64,000 nt of DNA from Cohnella phaseoli. GTDB lineage: Bacteria > Bacillota > Bacilli > Paenibacillales > Paenibacillaceae. Under the pieces are notes generated by a model that was not told the origin of the DNA, did no database searches, and saw nothing but the letters and a program-made list of their open reading frames with translations. The stretch is taken from assembly GCF_003386235.1 (NCBI RefSeq), contig NZ_QRDZ01000005.1, forward strand, positions 124,001 through 188,000. Reading direction: 5' to 3'. A program made the translations under genes and the position numbers. Below, in pieces: positions 36,044-44,573 of the stretch; position 1 is the stretch's first letter; the number at the start of each line of letters is the position of its first letter.

Positions 36044-39000
36044 ATGCTTAAAAAGTTGGGTGTCATCCTTCTGGTCATTTGTCTGTCAGGCGTCTGGGAC
36101 GTTATAGACAATGGGAATACGGGCCATGCGTTTGCGGCGGAAGAAACCGACTCCGCTCGTACGGCAGCAGATTTTAATTACGTCATCAGCGATTTCGAGC
36201 AAGGAACCGATGATTGGGTTTTTAGTCTCGGCGATACGCCAGCCGTACAGGGAAGCTTCAGCGTGATCGAATCCGTGTATAGCGCCCAAGGGAATTATTC
36301 GGGGCAATTATCGGCGGATTTCCGTCAAAGGCCGACAGGCTCGCCGTATGTGCTTATCAAAAAAGACATGGCCGGCCTGGACATGACCCAAATGGCGTTC
36401 TGGATCAAAACCTCGGATCTGAAGTCCATACGCATCCGAACTACGGATTCGACGGGACAAACCTTCCAGCAGCGGATGACTTTGCAGGATACATCCGATT
36501 GGCAGCAGGTCGTCGTCAGTGAAATGGGGTCAAGCTCGGTAGAGCATTGGAACGGGGCCAACGATGGAGTATGGCATAAACCGACGAACAACATCGCGAT
36601 CCTGTTCGACCGATTTGACATTAAGAATGGCGCTCTAACCGCTGTGGCGCTGGTCGACCGAATTACGGCCGAAGTCTCTCTGCCAGCGGATTTGCCTAAC
36701 GTTATCAGCGATTTCGAGCAAGAAAACGATGAATGGATCTTCAGCTTCGGAGATACGCCGGCGGTCAGGAGCAGCTATCAGGCGATCCAATCGGCCGAGA
36801 GTTATCAAGGAAGCTATGCAGGGAGAATATTGGCGGATTTCAGCCAAAGCCCTACGGGTTCGCCCTATGCCTCCATCAAAAAAGAGGTAGATGAACTCGA
36901 CATTGAACGTATGGCTTTCTGGATCAAAACCTCCGATCTGAAGTCCGTGCGTATCCGAACCACCGATTCGACGGGGCAGACGTTCCAGCAGCGGATTACG
37001 CTGCAAAATACATCGAATTGGCAGCAGGTTGTGATTAATGAAATGGGCTTACCGTCGTTTGAGCATTGGAACGGAGCCAATGACGGGGAGTGGCATAAAC
37101 CGGCTGCAGCGATTACGATCCTGTTCGACCGATTCGACGTTAAGAATTCCGCATTAACCGCCACGGTGCTGATCGACCAGCTTACGGCTCAGATCGGCGA
37201 CTGGCTTCCGGAGCTGAAAATTCAGCAAACTACGCTTGGTAATATATTTCTGGATAGTGAGCCTAGCACCTTTATCGTCAAATCATCCTCTGCAACGATT
37301 AATTGGGCCGCTTACGATATTTACGGAGAGCAAGTCGCAGCGGGAAACGAGAATACGAACGCTGGGCAAGCCGGAATTACGGTGCCCTTCCGCAAGTTGG
37401 GTTATTTCACATTGGAGGTTTCCGCCGAGCGGCCCGGCAGCGACCCGCTGATACGGAAAACCGCTTATGCGGTCGTTTCTTCGGCGTTGCCTCCAGGCAA
37501 CGGCGACTCGCCGTTCGGCATCAATACGCATCTGAACAGGATCGCCGGCGGGTGGAGCAAAGAGCTAGCCAAATTAGCTCGGTATATGGGCGCTTCCTTC
37601 GTACGGGACGGCGTGGAGTGGATCAGTATCGAGAAGGAAAAAGGCGTCTACACCTTCGAGCCTTCGCCGGAAGACTACATGAGGAAGCTGGCGGAGAACG
37701 ACCTCAACCTGCTTCTCGTAGGGGCTTTCAACAATCCGTTCTACGACAATAACGGCACGCCCTATACGGATGCGGGAAGAAAAGGGTTTGCCGAATACGT
37801 CAAAGCCTACGTAGGGCGATATAAGGATCGGCTTATCGGATTTAACGTCTACAATGAATTCAATGGCGGCTTTGGCAAACGGGGCAACAGTCCCGCCAAT
37901 TCGCAGCCGGATTATTACTTCAAGCTGATGAAAGAGACTTATAACACAGTCAAGCCGGCCTACCCCGACGTACCGGTTGTAGGCATCGTCTCCGGGGGCA
38001 TCGATCTGGACTGGATTGAAGGCGTGCTGAAAGGCGTGGGAGAAGGCGCGGATCAAAATGCCGGCCTGAACTATCTGGATGTCGTGTCCATACAGAAATA
38101 CATGGATCCGAACGCTCCGGACGAAGTGTTCGACAAGCTGGAAGACTTGAAAACGCTGATTAAACAATATAACGACGGCCAGCTTGTGCCGATCTGGGTG
38201 ACGGAATTCGGTTCGCCGACGCATCAAGCCGCCAAAGGAGTCGATGAGAAGACACAGGCCAATTATTTGCTGCGGGCGTTTGTGTTGGGATTAGGGCATG
38301 GAGTGGAGCGGATGTCCTGGTACGATTTAATGAACGACGGGCTGCAGCCCGATTACAATGAAGACAATTTTGGTTTGATTCGGCATAAGAACGATCCGAT
38401 GGGAGCTTATACCCCCAAACCGGCTTATGCGAGCTATGCGGCCACAAGCAGGATGCTTGCCGGCGCGGCTTTCCAGGAGATCGAATCGTTCGACGGCGCG
38501 ATCTCCAGTCATCTGTTTGCGAAGGACGGCGAAGCGCTCCGGGTCGTTTGGGCTCAGCAGGAAACCCAAGCCGTGATCGAGACGAACAGCAGCCTGAGAA
38601 TTACGGATTTAATGGGCAATACGGAGATTTATATGCCGGATAACGGCAAGATTTATATGACATTATCGGGTGAACCTCTCTACATCAAAGGAAGTCTGGA
38701 CAGGATCGTGCCGGACGATACGTTCGGGGTTGCCGGCGAGCAAGCGGCCATAGGCGACCCGTATACGTTCACCGTAACTATGAATAACGAAGCCGGATCG
38801 CAGCAGCTTGAGGCAACGGCGATGATGCAGGAGAGCAGTTATGCCATTGCGGCTGCGCCGGGGCAAACGGCAGAGCTTAAGTTGTCCATCGGCGAGACGC
38901 GCGAGGGCTTCCGCTCGGTGGCGGTTTATTTGTTGGACGGAGCGGGCAACAAGATCGGCAAGCTGCGGCATGAGGTTGCAACCGGCGTATCCCACAAGGT

Positions 39001-41218
39001 GACGATCAGACCGCTGTTTCAGCAGCTGGAAGGGGCATCGACTCAAGTTCTGAATGTAGACGTAGAAAACTTTAGAAAAGCCGCAGGTCTAACTGTCGGC
39101 GGCATAACCTGGAAAGTCGGCGGACAGTCCGGCCAAGAGCTCGTCGATACGACGATACCGCCGGGCAGCAAACAGGTCTTCAGCATTCCGCTTAACCCGA
39201 TTGCGCTTGGAAGGGACCAGCAGGTCTCCGTTCGCATCGAGTTTGCTCAGCAGAAGCCCTATGAGTATGCGGGAAATCTCGGCTTTAACCCGATCAACCG
39301 GGGCACGATAGCCATCAATGACCAGATCGAGCCGGCCATTGACGCGAGTACCCCTACGATCGATTTATCGCAAGGAAAACCCGTGCTGCTATCCGGTCAT
39401 ACCGGCACCATTGAATTGAGCGGGCAAGCTTGGCTCCACTATGACCAGGATAATTTGTACATGACCGCCCGAATAAAGGACAGCGTTCATGCGACCCCGG
39501 CCTCCGGTGCCGACATCTGGAATAATGACAGCATCCAGTTCGCCTTGTCTGCCGGCATTCCCGGCGAGAGCTTGAGCTGGTATGAGTACGGCGTAGCGGA
39601 TACGCCCGAAGGTCCGCAAATATACCGCTGGACAACGATGGGAGGATTGCCGGCAGGGCCGGTTCGCAGCGGCCAAGCTGAAGTAACAAGGGATGAAGAG
39701 CTGAAGCAGACGATCTATAAACTTGCTCTGCCTTGGTCGGAGTTGACGCCAATCCGGCCTGGACGCGGAGAGCTGATGAGCTTCTCGATGCTCGTGAACG
39801 AGAACGACGGCAACGGCAGAAAAGGCTGGATGGAATGGGGCTCCGGCATTGGGCTCGAGAAGAGACCAAGCCAGTTCCGATCGATGCAGTGGATATTCGC
39901 GCAGGCCGTTCCAACCGTCCGCGATGCCGCATATACCGTCAAAACCGGTCGGAGCGTGCAAGGAAACCTGCAAGCGGAACAGGCGGAAGGGACGAAGGTT
40001 ACATTCGAAATCGTAGCTAACGGAACGAAGGGGACAGCCATACTTGCCGATTCGGCGGAGGGCAAATTCGTCTACACAGCGGATGTCGGTGCCTCGGGAG
40101 AGGATACATTTACGTTCCGGGTATATGACGGCTATGAATATTCCAATCTTGCGACGGTAAGGATCGAGATTGAAAAAGCGGATGTAACGCCTCCTGATCG
40201 GGGCGGATCCGGCGGTAGCCCGAGTTCAAATTCCTCGCATGCGGGGCAATTGGATTTGCGGGGTAAAGCGGCAGGGGAAGTGAGCTTGGGAGAGATCGCC
40301 AAGCTGATCATTGCCGAGAATACGACAGACCGAAATCTGAAGCTGTCGCTGCTTGAGCTGGATGAGCAGGAGATCGGCGGCCAGTCCGGTTTGCCGCATC
40401 GGGGGATCGGCGCGCTTATTGAAATACGGGGCGAAGGCGAGCAGCAGGAGGTTAAGCTGAATAAACCGATGCTCTTGAGTCTCTCTTTCGATAAGAAGAA
40501 GCTGAGAGAGTCTCAATACCCGTCAATCTGGCAGTACGACGAGAAGCAGAAGAAATGGATTGAAATCGGCGGGGAAGTTGAGGGAGATAGAATCAGTGCG
40601 GAGATCGGCAGCTTTGGAAAATTCGCCGTGTTTGCCATGGAGCGGACGGCAGAGCAGCCGGAGCCGAAGCAGGATTCGTTGACCGACATTCAAGGGCATT
40701 GGGGTAAGGTCTGGATCGACCAAGCCGTGCAGCTCGGGATCGTGCAGGGCTATAGCGATCGCTCCTTCCAGCCGGATAAAACGGTAAGCCGCCAGGAGTT
40801 GATCTCCATGCTCGTTCGTGCGCTTAAGCCGTCGAATGAAGCGACAATGACCGACTTTGCAGATCAAACGCAAATCGGCGCATGGGCGGCCGATGCGGTG
40901 AAGTCCGCTGTGCAAGCCGGCTGGATTACGGGCTATAGCGATGGCAGCTTCCGCCCTCAGGCCCATATGACGCGGGCCGAGCTGACGGCTGTTATTGTCC
41001 GAGCGGCGAATCTGTCGGTGAAGAGCGGCGAGAATACCGGATTCGCGGACGACGAGCGCATTCCGGTCTGGGCTAGAGGCTATGCTGCCACTGCGGCAGA
41101 GGGCGGCTTGATCGAAGGCCGCGGAGGCAACCGTTTCGTTGCAGAGGGCTTGGTCACCCGAGCCGAAGCGGCGGTGATGATCGTCAGATTGCTGGAAATA
41201 ACAACGTCATTAAATTAA
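36044..41218 (+). CDS. Giant SLH-anchored clan GH-A (GH39-like) glycosidase
   Basis: 1724 residues; AAGGAGGAATGA precedes the ATG. Signal peptide (cleavage probably near FAAEET), then two nearly identical N-terminal binding-like modules (about 45-212 and 218-385; both contain TTDSTGQTFQQR and EHWNGANDG). A TIM barrel follows (about 488-840) with acid/base E605 in NVYNEFNGGF and nucleophile E721 in PIWVTEFGSP. Next are a CBM9-like module (about 1089-1285), an Ig/cadherin-like domain, an uncharacterised domain and three SLH repeats (about 1545-1722: GHWGKVWIDQAVQLGIVQGY and two more). It would be attached to the cell wall and cut a polymer outside. It is a paralogue of the secreted enzyme at 20208, but the barrel motif SIHPY reads SIQKY here, hinting at different specificity or activity. 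Confidence 0.87.
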   Translation: MLKKLGVILLVICLSGVWDVIDNGNTGHAFAAEETDSARTAADFNYVISDFEQGTDDWVFSLGDTPAVQGSFSVIESVYSAQGNYSGQLSADFRQRPTGSPYVLIKKDMAGLDMTQMAFWIKTSDLKSIRIRTTDSTGQTFQQRMTLQDTSDWQQVVVSEMGSSSVEHWNGANDGVWHKPTNNIAILFDRFDIKNGALTAVALVDRITAEVSLPADLPNVISDFEQENDEWIFSFGDTPAVRSSYQAIQSAESYQGSYAGRILADFSQSPTGSPYASIKKEVDELDIERMAFWIKTSDLKSVRIRTTDSTGQTFQQRITLQNTSNWQQVVINEMGLPSFEHWNGANDGEWHKPAAAITILFDRFDVKNSALTATVLIDQLTAQIGDWLPELKIQQTTLGNIFLDSEPSTFIVKSSSATINWAAYDIYGEQVAAGNENTNAGQAGITVPFRKLGYFTLEVSAERPGSDPLIRKTAYAVVSSALPPGNGDSPFGINTHLNRIAGGWSKELAKLARYMGASFVRDGVEWISIEKEKGVYTFEPSPEDYMRKLAENDLNLLLVGAFNNPFYDNNGTPYTDAGRKGFAEYVKAYVGRYKDRLIGFNVYNEFNGGFGKRGNSPANSQPDYYFKLMKETYNTVKPAYPDVPVVGIVSGGIDLDWIEGVLKGVGEGADQNAGLNYLDVVSIQKYMDPNAPDEVFDKLEDLKTLIKQYNDGQLVPIWVTEFGSPTHQAAKGVDEKTQANYLLRAFVLGLGHGVERMSWYDLMNDGLQPDYNEDNFGLIRHKNDPMGAYTPKPAYASYAATSRMLAGAAFQEIESFDGAISSHLFAKDGEALRVVWAQQETQAVIETNSSLRITDLMGNTEIYMPDNGKIYMTLSGEPLYIKGSLDRIVPDDTFGVAGEQAAIGDPYTFTVTMNNEAGSQQLEATAMMQESSYAIAAAPGQTAELKLSIGETREGFRSVAVYLLDGAGNKIGKLRHEVATGVSHKVTIRPLFQQLEGASTQVLNVDVENFRKAAGLTVGGITWKVGGQSGQELVDTTIPPGSKQVFSIPLNPIALGRDQQVSVRIEFAQQKPYEYAGNLGFNPINRGTIAINDQIEPAIDASTPTIDLSQGKPVLLSGHTGTIELSGQAWLHYDQDNLYMTARIKDSVHATPASGADIWNNDSIQFALSAGIPGESLSWYEYGVADTPEGPQIYRWTTMGGLPAGPVRSGQAEVTRDEELKQTIYKLALPWSELTPIRPGRGELMSFSMLVNENDGNGRKGWMEWGSGIGLEKRPSQFRSMQWIFAQAVPTVRDAAYTVKTGRSVQGNLQAEQAEGTKVTFEIVANGTKGTAILADSAEGKFVYTADVGASGEDTFTFRVYDGYEYSNLATVRIEIEKADVTPPDRGGSGGSPSSNSSHAGQLDLRGKAAGEVSLGEIAKLIIAENTTDRNLKLSLLELDEQEIGGQSGLPHRGIGALIEIRGEGEQQEVKLNKPMLLSLSFDKKKLRESQYPSIWQYDEKQKKWIEIGGEVEGDRISAEIGSFGKFAVFAMERTAEQPEPKQDSLTDIQGHWGKVWIDQAVQLGIVQGYSDRSFQPDKTVSRQELISMLVRALKPSNEATMTDFADQTQIGAWAADAVKSAVQAGWITGYSDGSFRPQAHMTRAELTAVIVRAANLSVKSGENTGFADDERIPVWARGYAATAAEGGLIEGRGGNRFVAEGLVTRAEAAVMIVRLLEITTSLN

Positions 41219-41268
41219 ATTAATTTATATTAATCTCAAAGACTGGACCGGGAATAAAAACGGAGTCC

Positions 41269-41312
41269 GAAACGGCATGGGGAAACAACGCCCTGTGCCG
41301 TTTCTTTTTTTT
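41269..41312 (+). terminator. Terminator of the second locus
   Basis: GAAACGGCATGGG (41269-41281) pairs with CCCTGTGCCGTTTC (41291-41304), followed by a run of eight T. Strong intrinsic terminator 50 bp after the glycosidase stop. Confidence 0.92.
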
Positions 41313-41339
41313 GCAGGCAACTCGATTCATCGTCATCTA

Positions 41340-41368
41340 TTGAATTGCAGCATCCGTTAATATAAACT
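41340..41368 (+). promoter_or_regulatory. Probable sigma-A promoter of the third two-component operon
   Basis: TTGAAT (41340-41345), 17 bp, TAAACT (41363-41368). The predicted start, about 41375, falls within the cre-like motif that follows. Confidence 0.5.
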
Positions 41369-41372
41369 GTGT

Positions 41373-41386
41373 TGAATCCGCTTACA
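41373..41386. promoter_or_regulatory. Candidate CcpA cre site at the kinase-operon start
   Basis: TGAATCCGCTTACA matches the cre consensus except at one core position. It overlaps the predicted transcription start, where CcpA binding would block initiation. Confidence 0.45.
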
Positions 41387-41403
41387 AACAGAGGTGAACA
41401 CGA

Positions 41404-43155
41404 GTGAGGCCGTTAATGCCGTTGAAGCGCACCCCATTATTCGTCTACCAGAAAATCATCATCGTGTTTTTTGTATTGATGATTCCGGCTTACGCTATCC
41501 ATATCGGAATCAACTATATGGGCTTTTCGTTCGTCAAGAAACAGATTTTGTCTTCCCATCTGGCGAACGCCAATTTTTACGCCGTGCAGTTGGAAAGCTC
41601 GATCGATTTTATCCGCGGCCGGCAGTTGGAGTTTCTGAATGATTCCGACTTGCAGAAGCTTGGATTTATGTCCGATTCGCTCGACAAATTCCAAGAAATC
41701 ATGCTTGTGAAATCCATAGGCGAAAAGTTGGCGACCATACAGAACGCGAGTCCTTACGTCATCAATTCCGGGGTGTATATTAAATCCTACGGCAAGACAA
41801 TCTCCACGCGAGGCGGAGTGAAAAATTTACCGAATGACGAATGGAGCTCGGTGAAGTCAAGAATGGAATCCGGCATGAACAAGGCGGTGTATTACTCTAA
41901 GGACACCATTATTTTCGTCAAATCGTCGAATAACGATAACTTCGTTTCCTACTTGGAACTGTCCGTCAGCCGGTTTCAACAAACGCTTCAGCAGCTCGTC
42001 CAAGGAGGCAGCGGCGCAGGGGTAGCGATTATCGACGAACCGTTACGCACCCCAGTGATTTTCGATGAAGCCGACGCTCGGATTATCGGAACGATGATCG
42101 AGCAATTGCCCGACAACAAGATCGGGGAAGTGCATGAATATTTGCAGGTCCGGGCGAACGACGAGACTTATTTAATATTGGTAACGGCCCTCCACTCCTA
42201 TGGGTGGAAATTACTGACCTATGTAACGGAAGAGCAAATTACCGGTCCGCTGAAAAAGTTCAATACGTGGTTTTTCGTTCTGTTCATCGTGTCCTTTATC
42301 GTTATCTTCCTGTTTTCTTTCTCGGTTAATCGGATGATTCACAAGCCGCTTTATAAATTGATCCAGTCGTTCCGCAAGACGGAACTCGATCATCTGCATA
42401 TGTCCGCCCCTCCTCAACGGGATAACGAGTTCGATTACATTTATCGGAGCTTCGACAACATGATGAAGAAGCTTAACGTCTCGGTCCGGCAAAATTATGA
42501 ACAGAAAATGGCGCTCCAGCAGTCGGAACTGAAGCAGCTTCAGTCGCAAATCAATCCGCACTTTTTGTACAACGGCTTTTATAACATTTACCGCTTCTGC
42601 AAATCTGGCGATCAGGAGACCGCCGCGACGTTGGCGCAGAGACTGGCCAGCTACTACCATTTCATCACGAGAAGCGGTTCGGACGAGGTCGCCTTGCGAA
42701 TGGAGTATCAGAACGCTCTCGATTATTGCGAAATTCAACGGATTCGCTTCTCGAACCGGATCGAGCTTCAATACGACAAGCTGCCGCCTCATCTGCATCC
42801 TATTCAAATCCCGCGCCTCATTTTGCAGCCGGTCATCGAGAACGCGTTCGAGCATGCGTTCGAGCATAGCTCGAAAGGCGGCGTCCTGCACGTGCGAGTT
42901 GTCGAAGAGAATAGCCGTATCGTTTTCCGTATCGAGGATGACGGCGCTCATTTAACGGACGAACAGATCCGGCTGCTGGAGGAACGATTGAAGATGACTA
43001 CCGGCGTTTCGGAGAAAACGGGCATTTTGAACGTTAACGGAAGAATCAGGCTTAAATACGGCGAAGAGAGCGGCGTGGCCGTATCGCGAAGCCCGCTCGG
43101 CGGTCTTCGCGTTGATGTGATCATACTCGTCCAAGGGGGATGGAAAAATGTATAG
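41404..43155 (+). CDS. YesM-type sensor histidine kinase with atypical ATP-binding boxes
   Basis: 583 residues from a GTG preceded by AGAGGTG. Membrane helices near residues 16-36 (IIIVFFVLMIPAYAIHIGIN) and about 280-305 (WFFVLFIVSFIVIFLFSFSV) flank an extracytoplasmic sensor domain. Then come HAMP, the phosphoacceptor segment SQINPHFLYNGFYNIYRF (H about 386) and the ATPase domain with PVIENAFEHAF. The usual DNGxGM box is EDDGAHL and the GIGLxNV box is TGILNVNGRI, so ATP-lid geometry differs from the other two kinases here. It may be slow or specialised. It overlaps the regulator gene by 8 bp. Confidence 0.9.
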   Translation: MRPLMPLKRTPLFVYQKIIIVFFVLMIPAYAIHIGINYMGFSFVKKQILSSHLANANFYAVQLESSIDFIRGRQLEFLNDSDLQKLGFMSDSLDKFQEIMLVKSIGEKLATIQNASPYVINSGVYIKSYGKTISTRGGVKNLPNDEWSSVKSRMESGMNKAVYYSKDTIIFVKSSNNDNFVSYLELSVSRFQQTLQQLVQGGSGAGVAIIDEPLRTPVIFDEADARIIGTMIEQLPDNKIGEVHEYLQVRANDETYLILVTALHSYGWKLLTYVTEEQITGPLKKFNTWFFVLFIVSFIVIFLFSFSVNRMIHKPLYKLIQSFRKTELDHLHMSAPPQRDNEFDYIYRSFDNMMKKLNVSVRQNYEQKMALQQSELKQLQSQINPHFLYNGFYNIYRFCKSGDQETAATLAQRLASYYHFITRSGSDEVALRMEYQNALDYCEIQRIRFSNRIELQYDKLPPHLHPIQIPRLILQPVIENAFEHAFEHSSKGGVLHVRVVEENSRIVFRIEDDGAHLTDEQIRLLEERLKMTTGVSEKTGILNVNGRIRLKYGEESGVAVSRSPLGGLRVDVIILVQGGWKNV

Positions 43156-44446
43156 AATGCTCATTATCGATGACGAGCCGGCGATCGTGAAAGGCTTGGT
43201 GCAATTGTTCTCAGAAAGCGAAATGGAACTTGACGTGTGGGAAGCGACTTCCGCTTACGAGGTTATGGATATCATTCAGCAAGTGAAAGTGGATCTCGTA
43301 TTGAGCGATATACGCATGCCGGAGATCAACGGTTTGCAGTTGATCGACGAAATCTTATTTTATTGGCCGTCCTGCAAAGTCATCTTTCTGACCGGTTACA
43401 GCGAGTTCGAGTATGCATATGCGGCTTTTCAGAAAAACGTGGAGAACTACATTCTGAAGCACGAGGATGACGCCACACTTCTCGCCGCCGTTCAGGCCGT
43501 AGTCGATAAGCTGGACGCCGAGATGAAGAACGAGGCGCTGCTCGAGCAAGCGCTAAAGGAGACGGCGTACGTTCAGCCGCTTATCAAGAAGCAGTTTCTG
43601 GAGGCGCTGCTCCTTGGGGAACCGCTTCAAGAGCTTCTTTCGCGGGAGCCGTTTTGTTCGTTAACGTTCCGGATTCGCACGGATCTTCCCGTTATTCTCC
43701 TATCCGGATTCGTGACGAAGTGGGGAGAGGGAAATAAGCTGCACGCTTACCATTCGATCCAACGCATCTTTACAACGGCGATGACCTCGTTGCTCGCAGC
43801 GGAAGAGCTGCTGTTCGACAACTCCGCGCTCGTTTGGTTAATACAGCCGAATCCGGATTCGCAGCGTTTGACGTTGCCGGATCGGACTCCGGATTGGAAG
43901 GCCGCAGCGGCGTATTTGAAAGGGATGCTCGAATCGGTGCAGAACTCGTGCCAGGCCACGTTGGGCGTCGACGTATCGTTCATGATTTCCGGGACGGCGT
44001 TGTCTTGGAATGAAGTTCATCAAGAGCTGGAGAAGATGAAATCCTGGATCGGCAAAAACGACGGGCTGACGCCAACGATGACGATCGTCGATATGGGAAG
44101 TTTGCATAGGAAGGAACCGGTGCAAGGGGAGCATGCGCTCATAGAGAAAATACACCGTTTTATCGATGAGCGCTTGGGCGAGGATTTGTCTCTGATCAAG
44201 ATGGCCGACGTCGCATTTATGAACCCTTCCTATTTCTCGCGTTATTACAAGCAGCAGACCGGGCGCAACGTTTCCGAATATATTCAAACCTCGAGGTTGA
44301 AGGAAGCTAAAGCGATGTTGGCGGACTCGAGATGGAAAGTGCAAGACATTGCGCAGCGCCTCGGGTTCGCGTCCCCCTCCTATTTTGCTATCTTTTTCAA
44401 GAAAATGACCGGTTTGACACCGCAGGAATTCAGGGAACGGTTATGA
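43148..44446 (+). CDS. YesN-type response regulator, receiver plus AraC-type DNA-binding domain
   Basis: 432 residues. Receiver domain with DDE near residue 10, phosphoacceptor D54 (LVLSDIRMP) and K104. The proline that normally follows the lysine is absent (YILKHED). A variable linker region precedes the C-terminal AraC pair (MADVAFMNPSYFSRYYKQQT; IAQRLGFASPSYFAIFFKKM). AAGGGGGA precedes the ATG inside the end of the kinase gene. It should activate the importer and enzyme genes at 44.6-56.4 kb. Confidence 0.93.
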   Translation: MYRMLIIDDEPAIVKGLVQLFSESEMELDVWEATSAYEVMDIIQQVKVDLVLSDIRMPEINGLQLIDEILFYWPSCKVIFLTGYSEFEYAYAAFQKNVENYILKHEDDATLLAAVQAVVDKLDAEMKNEALLEQALKETAYVQPLIKKQFLEALLLGEPLQELLSREPFCSLTFRIRTDLPVILLSGFVTKWGEGNKLHAYHSIQRIFTTAMTSLLAAEELLFDNSALVWLIQPNPDSQRLTLPDRTPDWKAAAAYLKGMLESVQNSCQATLGVDVSFMISGTALSWNEVHQELEKMKSWIGKNDGLTPTMTIVDMGSLHRKEPVQGEHALIEKIHRFIDERLGEDLSLIKMADVAFMNPSYFSRYYKQQTGRNVSEYIQTSRLKEAKAMLADSRWKVQDIAQRLGFASPSYFAIFFKKMTGLTPQEFRERL

Positions 44447-44494
44447 AAACGGCAATGAAGTAAAACAAGTAAAAGAACGTAAAGAGAACGAGAT

Positions 44495-44533
44495 TGTAAG
44501 CGCTATTAGCCGAACCTACAATGAAACTATAAT
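44495..44533 (+). promoter_or_regulatory. Promoter region of the third importer operon with cre-like site
   Basis: A perfect TATAAT (44528-44533) lies 41 bp before the TTG start of the binding-protein gene. The best -35 candidate, TTAGCC (44506-44511), is weak, as expected of an activator-dependent promoter. TGTAAGCGCTATTA (44495-44508) resembles a CcpA cre site and overlaps this -35 box. Confidence 0.5.
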
Positions 44534-44573
44534 TCTCGAGAATTAGTACGACATCCAACCAGGGGGAATAGCA

